Source: Clitopilus passeckerianus (lineage: Eukaryota > Basidiomycota > Agaricomycetes > Agaricales > Entolomataceae). From it: DNA of 64,000 bases. Made by a program: the position numbers and the translations under genes. The notes under the pieces are model-generated. The model was not told the origin of the DNA. It searched no databases and saw only the letters and a program-made list of their open reading frames with translations. The stretch spans positions 186,001 through 250,000 of the forward strand of contig CALYLX010000113.1 in NCBI GenBank assembly GCA_944990035.1. Reading direction: 5' to 3'. Shown piece by piece: positions 46,027 through 58,087 of the stretch (position 1 is its first letter; every line of letters begins with the position of its first letter).

Positions 46027-46851
46027 TCACGACGATCTAGACAAATTCATGGACTGCCTCCACCTCCTCGAGACCATGGCAAAGGAGCGCAAGGTTTTCG
46101 TGACATCCAAAGGACTATACACCCCTTCATACGGTTCTTGCAAACAATCTGCGACTTTCTTGAGGATATCCATAGGGAGGTCTATCGGTCGAGCTCGGTT
46201 TCGAGTGGGAAGGATGCGAAATTGATAGATCCATGTACTCGTCATATCCAGAAACCGACCTGGAGGAGTTTTCATGCCTCGAAAAGTAGAGTTGATAGTT
46301 GAACGATGCAAAGCTGATGCGATCTGGGGAGGTACAGGGGTACGTTGAGTCGTGCACTACCTTGAGATTTGTGCATGACTGTGCTTTGAAGGCCCGGAAA
46401 TCATCCCATAAGAATCCATCGAAGCCGTAATTATGGGGATGTATACGCGCAGCAAGCAGGAGCGGAACGGTTAGCGTACTACCCTCTGTACTTGGATGGA
46501 GTGGATCTGCCTTTCGAGAAGGCAGCATTAATTCCTGCCGCTGAAGGTCGGGACAAAACTGAATAAGTATATAGAGAAGGCGAGAGTACGATCGTGGCTT
46601 ACCCAGTTTCTTACGATAACCTTATCTGGATGAGCAACAATAACCAGGCGGACTGAGGAGATTCCAGTGTGGGTTCCAGCGTCCGGGACAATTGAAAGAA
46701 GGCACCTGGGGTTCATCGCTTCCCAGTCGTCCATTTCATAATACTGTCGAAAAGAGGTTTTGCTCGGATACACCCAATAATCCGAGGCACTTCTATCGGT
46801 TTTAGGCGCAGAATTCATAGGGAAAGGTATGAGTACTGTGAGCAGAGCCAT
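46027..46851 (-). CDS. F-box-containing protein, hypothetical
   Basis: Model complement(join(46027..46323,46361..46558,46603..46851)), 247 aa, phase-0 introns. An F-box links substrates to SCF ubiquitin ligases through Skp1. The F-box-like motif is at about residues 192-240 (PIDLPMDILKKVADCLQEP ... LRSFAMVSRRWRQSM), that is, at the C-terminus, whereas it is normally N-terminal. The first 150 residues (YYEMDDWEAMNPRCLLSIV, LAARIHPHNYGFDGFLWDDF) are not recognised. Either the protein is unusual, the gene is truncated after the F-box, or two decayed genes are being joined. Confidence 0.45.
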
Positions 46852-47048
46852 CAGATCTCAGAAGCAAAGGCGTACATAACATATCAACGTTTTAACGAGC
46901 AGAACCGATCATGAATTCATCGATTGTGACACAACCCAGTGAAAGGGTTCATACGAGAGGAAAAGATACACTGTGACAACACACTACTTCAAGCATAATG
47001 TATGTAGTAAGTTCAGTCCGTCCCAAATCCATATTCCTTCTTCCAAGC

Positions 47049-50000
47049 TCAATTCGAAGCAGTCAACTCCCTAAACTCAGCACCCCAGCTCCCCTTTTTG
47101 ATATCCTCCACAAGGGCATCAAACTTCGCACTCTGCCCAGACCCAATTTTACTCAAGGCGGCCACAGCCCTCAATGCACTCCTCTGCAACTCCGCAGCTC
47201 TTTCCAAATCCTGCTTGACAGTATCCTTCGTAACGGTAGCCCCCTTCATCGTCTTCTCTAACTGTGGCACCGCCTCATCGAGCCGCTGAGCGACAGCCGT
47301 AGGCGCGACTTGGGCAAGCCGGAAGAGCATCATGTGCGAGATGACCTTAATTTCGTCAGAGTCATCAGAGAGGCCTGGGATGACGCGGGATACGAATTCG
47401 TGGAGGTCGAGTTTGGTTAGGCAGGTGTCCAGCTGTTCGGGAAGTGTTAGTCAAGTTTGAACTTTTCCGACAGGATGGAAGAAGGGACATACGAGAGTAT
47501 ACATTGTTTCATACGCCGTCTTTCTGGTATCAAGACCATCATCAACTTTGTGCGTCCAAGGACCCATCTGTACAGTCCTGATAAGCTCAGGGTTGACCTT
47601 AGTCTCCTTGTATAGACTTGGCAACAATGTCGACAAATGTCCGCGGATGAGATGAGGCTTAGTCCGAGCAGCAGAGTTGAGTGCTGAAATGGCAAGACGG
47701 CGAACATTCTATCATACCACACCACCACCATCAGTACCGATTTCGAAGGAATAGAGGAAGAAAAGACGAACCAAATCACTATCCTCCATCAACCCAGCAA
47801 AGTCCCCAAGCAGCGGTGCAAGCAACTCATCGTAACTCTGACTCGTATCCGCAAACGTATACCGAATCGCAGAGACAACAGTCGCCCTCGTAGCTGCATT
47901 CTTCTCCTGAATCCTCGCCTATAACCGCAAGAAGCTCATCAGTTCCCGCCCAGATCCTCTTCAGATATATATGGAACGTACCCTCAACTGTGGTAAATAC
48001 CTCCCAGGATGTGTAGTCGCCAACTTCCCAATACAAGCAGCAGCCACATTCCTCGTCGTCTCCTCCTCCTTGCTCGCCTCAGAGCCCTCAAACAGCGGTG
48101 CCCACAAAACGTCGGCGACGCTCTCCAGCTGACTCAGCGAGCAGTGGGTAACGACCTCCTTGAGCGCATGGAGGGAGAGAAGACGTTTCTTCTGGTTGGC
48201 TTCTGAGAGCGAGACGAGGATGGGGAGGAAGAGGTGGAGGTTGCCGATGGCGATGTTGCCTGTTGGAGGAGAGGAGATGGGTTAGAGATGTAGAGGCGAG
48301 GGGAAATTGGAGGTGGGGAAGACGTACCAGCAGCAAACGCAGCAGCGATCCTGACTTCCTCTCTCTCATCCGCGAACATCTCGACAGCCTGGTTGAAGAT
48401 CTCCTTTTGTGGGGACATATCACTGTACCAAATCGACGTTAGCTGTTGCATCCTCCTTCGCTGCCATGAAGAAAACTCACATGAACCTCCCTAACTCGCC
48501 TACAATCAACAAACTCAACACCACAAGGCTCGTCTTCGCCTTCGATCCCTTCTACATCATCCAAATCCCAATCAGCACCATCTCCTTCCTTTCAACCAAA
48601 TAGCAGTCAACCCACCTTGAAGTTCTTCGCATACTCAACAATAACCCCAGCCGCAACCCCCATCTGCGTCTTAACCACAACCGCAACACACTTCGCCACA
48701 TTCCCCAAACTAACTCCCCCACCCACCGCTCCTGCTCCTGCCCCTTCCTGCCCCTTCTCCGCCTCAACCCCTCTCTGTGCCTTCTCAACACTCGTCACCA
48801 ACCCCGGCACCACATGCGTCGCAATCTCCCCATCCGCCTTCACGAGCGCCCCAAAGAAGCCCAACACCGCTTCCATAGCATGTCCGCTCTGGACCAACGT
48901 CGAATGCGCGATTCCATACACCTCCCCAAGCATAGTCTTCTCCACCACAGGGAACGTTTCCGCCGGAGCCACCGTAAGCAGTAGTGCCACGACCGAAAGC
49001 GCATTAGCCAGAAGCTGAATATCGCCCCCAGCTCCCCCACCAGCGGTGTATGTGATGGAGATGAAGGGCTTAACCTGCGCCACAAGCTCCGGGACCAGCT
49101 CCCTCGGAACCCCACCCATCCTCTCAACAGCATACGCCCTCACCAGCACATCCAGCGCCGTAAAGAGCTCCACCTTCCCACTCTTCCCCGGCCTCCTCAA
49201 CAACCCCAGTACCCACTCCACGCTAGCGTTCACCCACTTCCCTCCAAGAGTTCTAACCACCTCACCCTCACCCGCTCCATCCCCACTCGAGGAAGAAGCA
49301 GAAGCAACCTTGGTAACAACCCTAACACTCCCCTCCACATTCCCAACCGTTCTACAAATCCCCTCCCACTCCTTTCCTCCACCTCTTGCTGCGGTGAGTT
49401 GGGGTGCACAGATCCACAAATCCGCAAGTGTATCTTCCGCCGTAAGCCGCACCTCCGCATCCGTATCGTGCGCTGCGACCTTCCCCGCTGCTTGATCGTA
49501 CACCTGTTCCACCCAGGTCTGGTCACCGGAGCCAGGGATGATGGGGGAAGAGGCGTTCAGGAGCGCGGAGAATACACGGAACGTCTCTGAGCTGACTCGG
49601 GGGTGTCGTTCACCCAGAGATCGCAGAAGAGCAGGTATGATCGTCCCCAACGAACTTTCGAAGGTGGATTTCGGATGTGTACCGAAGAATAAGGCGAGGA
49701 AGGTTAGAGCGGTGAGATGAAGTGTGGACGTTGAGGTCGTAGGACTCGTGCTTAGAACCATCTTCCCCACCGCGAATATTTGCCCTACATGGTTCGCCAG
49801 AGAGCCAGGCAGAACGACCAGCAGGGCGTGCAGGAGGCTGAACCCAGCTTGTAAGGTCCCAGGAACGGTTTTCGGGCTCTTGAGTTGGTTCAGGAGGGCT
49901 TTGGCGAGTGTGGGGACTTGGGATTTAAGTAAGGTATAGGGAGATTCTTCGATGTCCATCTTCGCAGAAGAGGGTGAAGGAAGGTCGTCTTCGTCCCTCT

Positions 50001-51495
50001 TCCTCTTTCCCCTCCCAACCTCCCCAGCGCCTCCGCTTTGGGGGAACCCACCGTAGACCGAGGTTTGACCCAACAAACTGGCGTATGTGGACCAGACTTC
50101 CAACCTTACGGTCTCCTCGCGGTCGCCGAAGCGGGAGATGAGGACGGGAGAGACGGATTTGTAGAGAGAAACGAGGAGCTCGGGACGCGTTGCAATGACG
50201 GATGCGAGGAGTTTGGTTGCACTGCGACGGATTTTGTACGAGGTGTCTTCATCATCTGAGTATTCGTCGTCTAGGTCTTCTGCATCATCATCGTCAGCTT
50301 CAGCATCTTCGTCGACATCCATATCGCCATCATCGTCTCCTGCATAATTCTAGTCCCAGGAACAGTTGAGTGAGTTGTGGTGTGAGAAAGAAAATGAAAC
50401 CGACTGACAGGGTCATACTTGATATACTGATTACCAACACCCACAATCGCCTCCAAATACCCCGTCACCTCAGCCGGACACCTCAACACAATCGCCTCAA
50501 GCGCCTGCAGTGCAACATCCGTCAACTCCTCATCGTCCCTCGCCACAGCCTTCAACACACCCGGTACGACCCTCTCCAAGATGCCTGCAATCTGACTAGG
50601 GCAGTTCTTCGCAACGGCGGCGATGAGCTGAACGGTCGTGCGCTGTTTCTCGAGGTTGGCGCTGGGCTCGAGGAAGGGGAAGACGGAGTCGCGGAGGAGG
50701 GCGGAGAAGAGGTCAGGGCGGGCTAGGGGGATGAATTGGGAGATGGTGACTATGGCGCGTTTGCGGACTACGGGGCGGGCGTGGGAGAGGAGGGGAGCGA
50801 GGACGGGGAGGGGTTCCGGGGAGAGGGGGATAGTGGAGATGAGGTTGGGGAAACGGGTGATTAAGATGGAGAGGATGGAGAGTGTTTCGATTAGGGCTTC
50901 TGGTGGGGTGTTGGGCTAGGGTGGGAGGTTAGTTGGAGGAAGGAAAGACGGGAAGGGAAGGGACGTGCGTTTTGCACTTGGCCGAGAAGTTTGGGAGTCA
51001 GCTTTGCACATGCTGAAGCTGCGACTTTGCCATCTGGTGGTAGTTCGGCTGTGATTGTCTTTAGAGCCAGACCAGAGATGTCCCTCAGTTCTTCGTCCTT
51101 TCCACCAGAGAAATCGATGAGCTTGTCAACGACTAACTCCATCTGAGTCTGTCGGATAATCTTGATAAGTTGGCCAAGACTATAAGATATTGAGTCAACT
51201 GTTTGTATGATTTGAGGCGTATTTAGTTACCATTTAACTGCCTGATTCTTGACTTCTGAAATCTTGTCCTCAACAAGAGTCAGGACCTGGTTCAACACCT
51301 TGATCTCGACTGACTCATCGCCCGTAAAACTCGTCTGATCCTGCTTGATCTCGGCCATGAGATCGTTGAGTCCCATGAACCGAAAGTCCTGATCAGGGGA
51401 CTGCATCTAATGAGAGCGTTAGAATAGATTGGATATGTTTTCCCAGAATGACATACTTTCTCTATCAAACTGTTCATAAGGTATCCTTTCGTCAT
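47049..51495 (-). CDS. CAND1: Cullin-associated NEDD8-dissociated protein (CAND1/TIP120)
   Basis: CAND1 exchanges substrate receptors on cullin-RING ligases by wrapping unneddylated cullins. Model complement(join(47049..47432,47493..47708,47772..47918,47982..48259,48328..48422,48481..48539,48616..50349,50409..50915,50978..51179,51231..51406,51457..51495)), 1278 aa, close to the usual length of about 1230. All 11 exons join in phase. HEAT repeats run throughout. Recognisable family segments are QSPDQDFRFMGLNDLMAEIK, AVKCLGQLIKIIRQTQMELV, PNTPPEALIETLSILSILI, the acidic loop DDEYSDDEDTSYKIRRSATK, LLASVIATRPELL, ISALNSAARTKPHLIRGHL, YETMYTLLDTCL and the C-terminal LVEDIKKGSWGAEFRELTAS. The stretch after the acidic loop contains Gly/Ser-rich insertions typical of fungal orthologues. 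Confidence 0.93.
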
Positions 51496-51880
51496 CTTGA
51501 AAGACTTGAAAGAGAGTGAATGAAACTGGTCAACGCTTCAAAGTCGTCACTCCAAGGCTGTTTCTTATCGATCACGAGACTGATTTTGATGAGCGACGCG
51601 TCCGGACGCGTCCAGGCCCACTTTGCCAACACGACCACCAGCAACGTCCCCCCAGCACCATTATAAAGTTTAAACAGAACGTTAATGTGAGTCTAGCTAC
51701 AGCTACGACATCTGAGGAAAATGGCTAGAATCTACTTATAAAAATCAGGTCTATCGACACCGACTGAGGAGTGAGAGCAATGGGCCTAGAATATGACCAA
51801 AACGACCTGAAACCTAACCGACCCGGTCATTTTCATATCGAGGGGGCATCAACCTCTTTCTATTCGCCGAGATTCCATGA
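51496..51880. other. CAND1 upstream region
   Basis: 5' flank of CAND1 and 3' flank of the next minus-strand gene. Plus ORFs at 51516-51728 and 51771-52028 are shadows. Confidence 0.4.
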
Positions 51881-52339
51881 TTACCACCTACCCCTCCCAC
51901 GACGGCGACCCATAAGCCCAGTCACGTACTCCAAGGTCTTCGTCATGACATACGGGATGTCGTCCATCATATATTTATCAAATGCAGGGCATGAAACACC
52001 AATGTCCGCCTTCCGGCTGAGTGCATGAGCCAGCAACTCCGAAAGCTCAATAATGCGCTTGGGAGACGATTTGTATTTATAGATGGGGAGGGAGGCGAGC
52101 TCTCGTTCGCTCAGCGCGAATTGTTTCTTGGCTGGAAGAATGGTTAGAATCGCAGAATAGATGTAGCGGGGAGGGGAGGGAACGAACCATCACTGATGAA
52201 CATGACCTATGAATAGCGAAAGTCAGTACTACCGTTCTAGATATACTTAAAAAGGTGACTCGGACAAACCTCAACATCGTCAGGAATCGGGGCCGCCCGG
52301 GAGTACGAGTCTGTGCTAGCCCTTCCGGGTCGGTTTTCA
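51881..52339 (-). CDS. Conserved hypothetical protein, 5' end unresolved
   Basis: Exons complement(51881..52131), (52188..52206) and (52270..about 52339) join in phase to give NRPGRASTDSYSRAAPIPDD, VEVMFISDA, KKQFALSERELASLPIYKYK, SPKRIIELSELLAHALSRKA, DIGVSCPAFDKYMMDDIPYV and a C-terminal GLMGRRRGRGRW. The region is compact, helical and free of stops, including a 19-nt internal exon. I do not recognise the family. A candidate first exon with MTDPVGQK lies near 52470 but the intron phase did not fit, so the N-terminus is open. Confidence 0.55.
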
Positions 52340-53654
52340 GAGTACTTATGATGATTGCTCAATCAGTCAATGTCGAGAGGCTTTGAGCACGCAGTGAAAT
52401 GATGATTCGAAATTCTGAAGAATAGAACAGGATTCCTAGCCTAAATAATGACCTTCTGCCCAACGGGATCTGTCATGTTCGGGCGGATGTTTCGGCCCAA
52501 ACAATTACTCCTGAGTCACGACACAACACTGATTTGGCCCTTGTTCTTTAAAATACAGCTCTTGCAGCACGTAGAGAGCCTTCAAAAATCGGTAATATAG
52601 ATAATAGCATGCTGTACCTACCATATCCCACCAATGAGTAGTTGAAACCCTTCCCTATAGGCTCTTTAGATGGAGATTACGGTGCCATCAAAGATTCTAA
52701 AGGAACGGTTTTTCGACCTTATTCGCATTTCTCGTGCACACCAGAGGTATTAATGACCATTTAGCCTGTCATACATATGGAATACATCTATACGCACAGA
52801 ATGGTACGCATAATGCGCCGGGAATTGACCGCCATCCTCCAAAAATGCGAAGTTTACAGTTGATAGTAGGGACGCAAACACAAACCAGGTCAGGAAACCA
52901 GACATCGATGAGGAACTCATAAACATTGAATCCTGCCTTGCTAGATTTGAACACTACATTGTGTGGCTGCAATTGACAGCGAGACAGCCTGGCTATCTGA
53001 GGCTCAGCACTCTGCACAAACCTTCGCAGCGGCTGCGCGCTGCTCAAGTTTGTGCTCTTGCGAGTCGCCAGCTAGCCGGAAATGATGAAATCAATAACAA
53101 GATCAAAGGCCATCAAGCCGACGTTCTTGAAAAGGAAACGTTTCCTAATTCAGCTGTTTGCCAAGACAACAACAGAAATACAACGAGAAAACGGTTACGA
53201 GCCAATGACATCGCGAGAAAACCACATAACAATTCAAAATTAGGTTTATTTTGATGGTTTAAATCGCAACTGTTATAAGTTCGAATCTTACGTTATCACT
53301 CCAGACTCGTAAAGGTCAAATCATCCTCAACTTCTCAACTCGGATGACCACCACTATATTCTCCTCGGGAGCCTCGATGGTTTGATGATTATTTCTACAA
53401 TCGGGCACGAGCTGAGCGCTGAGTGCCCAATCGTTGACTCATCCAGAAAGCCCACGCTGATCATCATCTTACAATAATCAGCACGTTAACTCCTCGCAAT
53501 CAACCGCCCTGCGCCTTGCCCAGGCTTGCTTGGTACAAATCCGCCGGCATCGGAGGAACAACAGGAGATATAAGTTGTGGCTGCCCGCGTACCTCAGTCT
53601 TATACCCCGAACTCGACCTTCAGTGGACCAAACAAGACTCCAGAGCTTCAACTG
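52340..53654. other. Intergenic, no supported gene
   Basis: Probably includes the missing 5' exon of the minus-strand gene above. ORFs 52734-52922, 52769-53047 and 52961-53254 overlap on opposite strands and none is recognisable. A GTTCGAATC string at about 53278 looked like a tRNA T-loop but no cloverleaf forms. Confidence 0.4.
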
Positions 53655-54203
53655 ATGCTCAGGCCATCGTTCTCCTCACGTTCATTACTCCCTTTCCTAA
53701 CCCTTTCCATACTTCTCTCCTCTGTTTACGCTCAAGGAAACGCACACGATGCTCAAGACGCCCAGCAAAAGCATGGCCTTCTTGAAGTAGTCTCCGAGCC
53801 TGCTGTGAGCCCCTCCGCTCCAGTAGCTTCAAGCTCTCCGGTGACTGCGACAGGGACTGTCCCCATCCCGGATGCATCCAACCTACCTGTTGCCGCGGCA
53901 GTGAACACAACCGTTCCAGAGGTGGCCAACCTACCCATGACGGCCTCACATAACATTTCGGCTCCGGATGCATCAAACCCTTTGGTTCGTGCGACAGAGC
54001 ACGTCTGTGCTCCAGTGGAACCAGGTCCTCCAGCGAACGAGATACCGCTGGTGAAAGGAATACCACCTGTTAGAGTTGGAAGGATGGCTCAGGTTATGCA
54101 TTCCAAGTCAGGACAGTTGGTGCTTATGGTGGGTAGCTCTCATGGCATCTTCTTGTTTGATAACTCATCCTTAGCAAACGACAGCACATGCAACCTGGCG
54201 TAA
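53655..54203 (+). CDS. Secreted low-complexity protein, hypothetical
   Basis: 182 codons from Met 53655. A signal peptide is evident (RSLLPFLTLSILLSSVYAQ), with likely cleavage after VYA. The mature part is Ala/Pro/Val/Ser-rich with imperfect repeats of the type PDASNLPVAAAVNTTV and PEVANLPMTASHNIS. One Cys lies in EHVCAPVEPG. No domain is recognised. An in-frame Met at 53577 would give a 26-residue extension, less likely given the signal peptide. It lies 180 bp before the AAA+ ATPase frame and could be its upstream neighbour or an N-terminal exon, but no phase-compatible splice was found. Confidence 0.5.
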   Translation: MLRPSFSSRSLLPFLTLSILLSSVYAQGNAHDAQDAQQKHGLLEVVSEPAVSPSAPVASSSPVTATGTVPIPDASNLPVAAAVNTTVPEVANLPMTASHNISAPDASNPLVRATEHVCAPVEPGPPANEIPLVKGIPPVRVGRMAQVMHSKSGQLVLMVGSSHGIFLFDNSSLANDSTCNLA

Positions 54204-54387
54204 CTATCGAGAACCCCTCTGTGATACAGAGCGCCAAGGAACATGTCAAGGAAGATTACGCCTTTCTGTGCGTCGTCTTCGAAGTTTCTCGCTACCCTTG
54301 GCTGATGGCTGATATTCCCCTCGCAGAGTTATTCGAAAATATCAACCACGGCATAGCACTGATCCCCCAACGTTCCGCATAGCTCTT

Positions 54388-56559
54388 ATGAACGACCTGA
54401 TGGTAGAGATATGCGAGAAAATTATTGGGACTAGGCCCGGTATCTCGTGGCGTCATTCCCTAGTGGAGGTATGTCCCATAACCCAAGGACTCTCATTCGA
54501 GCTAACCATCAATCAGCTCGACCCAGATATTCTCCTCAGCCACTACGATGATTTCGTTCAATACCGTGACGAACTCAAAAACTCTCTCCAAACCAGTGAC
54601 GACGAAGACTCCCAGATCCGTGTTCGCCATCTCGACCAACTCATAGCCACTCTTGAAGAGGACTTCGCAGCTACCCTCGCGTCTTTGAAAGACCTGCGCA
54701 AGAACGGCGAAATCACGTTTAACTATCTGAAATACATCCTCAAACCACGACAGCTGATGTACCAAACCTGTTCCGTCACTGGTCTTCCCCGCCTCTGCGA
54801 GTTACGCTCGTTCAACTTGAAGATCCCAAACACCAAATATGAAGGCGCGACGCCTACGTACGAGCTCACATGCGAGGCCGTCGCCCTGATCAATGTCGAA
54901 AGGGGAGAGCACTGGCAACAGATACTAGGACCCAGTTTGCGCCCTACCCTCGTTGATCGAATCGAGCTCAACCTGAGAATCCCGCTCATTGAGGGCGTTT
55001 TCAGGGTGGACTCGATGCCAGTCTACCCATTTGAGTATCACCCGCAGAGGTCTCAGCTTGAGGAGGTGATACTGGCGAGAGGCAAGAAATGGGCGTCATT
55101 GGTGGATACCGATTGGAAACACATGCAATACGAGGGTGTCGGCGCCTATACGGGGAATTACAATGGGGGTGTGAAGAAGCGGCATGTGTGTGTTCTAGTC
55201 TCTAGCCTTTGATTATTGCTGACGAGAGATTCTGAACAGATTAGCGGCCGGATTGTGATTGATGGAGGTTGGTGTTCAAGAATGAAGTCGCACTTCTGAT
55301 TCGCTAACTCTCACTTCCCTCAGCCTCGTATTTCAAACATAATATGAACGGGCGCTGGCCAAAGCGTGTACCAGGGTTTTCAGAACGTGAAGCCAAGAAA
55401 GCTCGCGATACCGTGAATTTCACCGAAGGTCAACCCTCTTACTTGCTTCTTCTTCTTCGATCGCACGCTGAATGCTGATGCATCTCTCAGGATCCGCACA
55501 ACAGGTTATGAGAGCTGGCCAGGACCATTCGCCATTCCTTTGGGATTTAACAAAAATTGACCTATTGACTACGCCGGCGCTGGTTCATGGATATAGTCTT
55601 GTTCATAAGCAATGGCGTAGGCTCCTTTCTTTCACTCTTTCCTTTCAGTTTGCTGATGCATAGCCTTCTTAAACAGTGAAACTCAATGTCGAAGATGTCT
55701 TTGAAATCGAGTGGAATAACGATGCATTCCCGAATTTGGTTCTTCCACCTGCAAGGAAGGAGCTCCTCCTTTCCCTCATCGAGGCGCATCGTAAAGAGAC
55801 GGGAATGGAAGACTTCGTTTGCGGAAAGGGCCAAGGTCTTATTGTCCATTTGTATGGCCCACCTGGCGTCGGTCAGTGAACTTTCGCCCTCATAATCACC
55901 CAGAGCAAATACGAACATGTATTCTAGGAAAGACACTGTCTGCCGAAGCCACATCTGAACACGTTCGCCGCCCTCTTGTTGCCATTGGGAGCGGTGACCT
56001 TGGCACGAACGCCGTCACGCTGGATGAGAAGCTTCAACAGATCTTTGAAATTTCGACAATCTGGAATGCAATTGTCTTGATTGATGAAGCCGACGTGTTC
56101 ATGGAGCGAAGATCATTACAGGAGCTTGAGAGAAATGCCATGGTTGCCGTCTTGTATGTCAATATTTTACTACTTTATCGTATCTAAGATCTGATTGACG
56201 TGTGTTACAGCCTTCGCCACATCGAGTACTACCGCGGCATCCTCTTCCTCACTACAAATCGCGTTCAGACTTTCGACGATGCATTCCACTCCCGAATCCA
56301 CGTTGGCTTACATTATGGTGACCTGGATCGCGTCTCACGAGCTAAAATCTGGAAGGCATTCGTCAAGAAGCTCGGTCTGTCCCTGGAAATCACAGAACAG
56401 CAGATCCATGACCTGGCAGCAAGCCCAATCAATGGACGGCAGATCAAGAATGCAGCCAGGACTGCACAATCATTGGCGCTTGGAAGGGGAGAGAAGTTGA
56501 AGTATGAGCACTTGGTCGAGACTCTACACGCGATGGTGGATTTCCATAGTCGTCGCTAA
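54388..56559 (+). CDS. AAA+ ATPase with DUF7025-like N-terminal region
   Basis: Model join(54388..55185,55240..55267,55324..55428,55491..55616,55677..55871,55928..56153,56211..56559), 608 aa from Met 54388, in phase. These fungal AAA+ proteins are uncharacterised. The N-terminal half has FNYLKYILKPRQLMYQTCS, LPRLCELRSFNLKIPN and YTGNYNGGVKKRH then ISGRIVIDG, the pattern of DUF7025. The ATPase has Walker A GPPGVGKT (split by an intron), Walker B NAIVLIDEADVFMERRS, sensor 1 LFLTTNR, FDDAFHSRIHVGLHY and the C-terminal ASPINGRQIKNAARTAQSLA. A further frame upstream (54188-54382, EHVKEDYAFLCVVFEVSRYP) may be an earlier exon, so the true start may be left of 54388. Confidence 0.75.
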
Positions 56560-56788
56560 AATGTACATGGCACCCTTTATACTTCCTCAATGTCTTCTTC
56601 TCTTAACTGGGCTGCTGCAGTAGTACCTGAGGGTCATCCATTCAGTCGCCGTTACTACCAGAGGCGTCGTAATTGGTGTCAAATGCGAACAACAAAGCCA
56701 CTGGTGCTGGTGAGTAGGTAGCCCACGGGTGACCTCAGTGTTGTGCGCTGCTTTATGCAAACATTCCTCAAGTTGACTCTCCTCCACT

Positions 56789-57648
56789 ATGGCTACCCTC
56801 ATCCGCTCAGCAAAGTCTGGGAGCGACTGGTCTCAAAATGAACTGGTTGGATTTAATATCACCATTGCCGAGCAAGACGCACGCGAGTTCTTCTGTCAAG
56901 ACTTACCTGACGATCTTAATGTCTCGCAGGACATCCTGAACAGCCTCGAAATGCCACCTGATCCTTCAGTTCAAGATGCTGAATTCTTCAATTACCTTGA
57001 AGACGCCCTGAGTATTGCTCCAGATGAGGAAAGCTTTGTTGTCGATTTTACATACTTTGTACTCCGTATGATGGGTTACAGCGGCCGACACCTAGTCCTT
57101 CATACGCACAGGGAACTCCCTTTCTTCATGTGCGGGCAACGTGTCTCTACGAAGGCCGATATCTGCCTTATGAAAAAACGGACGGGATACCTTATGCTTG
57201 TACAGGAAGATAAGGTTTGTTTCAATCATGCCCATTGTGTCACTCTACGTGATGATCGAGCACACCCCCTCTCTAGGGCAAGCATTCACAGACCGATGCT
57301 GAAGCACAACTTGTCGCAGCAGCCATCGCTGCTTTCACAGAGAACAATAGGAACCGAGGAAGAATGCTTTTATCGCACCTTGAACACAGTATCATTCCTG
57401 GCATCACGATGATTGGCAGCTCTCCCATATTCTATAAAATCCCGGTTACAGCTGAACTTGTCTTGGCCGTTTCGTCTGGACAGCACCCTGATATGACAAC
57501 TACCATATCCATGTTTGTTCTTCCGAACTCAAATCGCCTTGAATACCTTGCTGGTTGGGGATTGAAGAAGCTCGATACCCGCTCGGCTGTCCTTAAATCT
57601 TTCGAGCTATTCAAAGACTTTGTGAGTACTATCTCTAACAATACCTAG
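56789..57648 (+). CDS. PD-(D/E)XK-like fungal protein, hypothetical
   Basis: Model join(56789..57214,57277..57648), 265 aa. The core reads STKADICLMKKRTGYLMLVQ then EDK, followed after a phase-0 intron by GKHSQTDAEAQLVAAAIAAF. The D...(E)xK pattern on adjacent strands and the following helix suggest a PD-(D/E)XK nuclease-like fold, a common type in basidiomycete hypothetical proteins. This is inference from the motif. It lies 229 bp downstream of the AAA+ ATPase on the same strand. A donor at 57621 could remove the last codons and extend the protein slightly. Confidence 0.55.
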
Positions 57649-58087
57649 TACGTCCTCTCATGTCTCTGTCTGTAGGTAATTAACAACTCAATATAAAGCT
57701 ATCCGAGTGCTTTCTGCATTTGCTATGTTTGCCTCGTTGCAGTTCCATAGCGGGGAGGTTGATGAAGGTGGTTCTACCGGCTTCAAAGAGGGAACGATGT
57801 TCGGATATTCAAGTGGTCGGCGCCTCTGCCGAGCGATAAGGGGGGGGGAGATCGCAGCGACCAGATAGTATATCCATCATTGGTAGGTGGATGGGATGGA
57901 TGGGAAGTAATAGGATGCGCCTTGTAGTACAGCCCCTGATCATCGACATCATCACCAATGTTTTGGACGAGTTTCTTGCGAACTTGGAAAAGGACGGTGG
58001 AGGAGGACAGAGCCGGACTTCACATAGCTGCAGTGTGATTCCGTATGTATGTTGACTGATAAAACACAACCAACAGTAGAACATGAA
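57649..58087. other. Intergenic between convergent genes
   Basis: Contains a short frame (57740-57840, FHSGEVDEGGSTGFKEGTMF) that may be a last exon of the preceding gene. Then a G8-9 run at 57841 and the 3' flank of the ankyrin gene. Confidence 0.35.

Noticed and set aside
48617..49495. Plus-strand ORFs of 133-149 codons opposite CAND1
   Set aside because: Shadows of the long CAND1 exon, with low-complexity Pro/Ser/Thr composition.
53270..53300. tRNA-like T-loop string GTTCGAATC
   Set aside because: No acceptor, D or anticodon stems can be formed around it on that strand.
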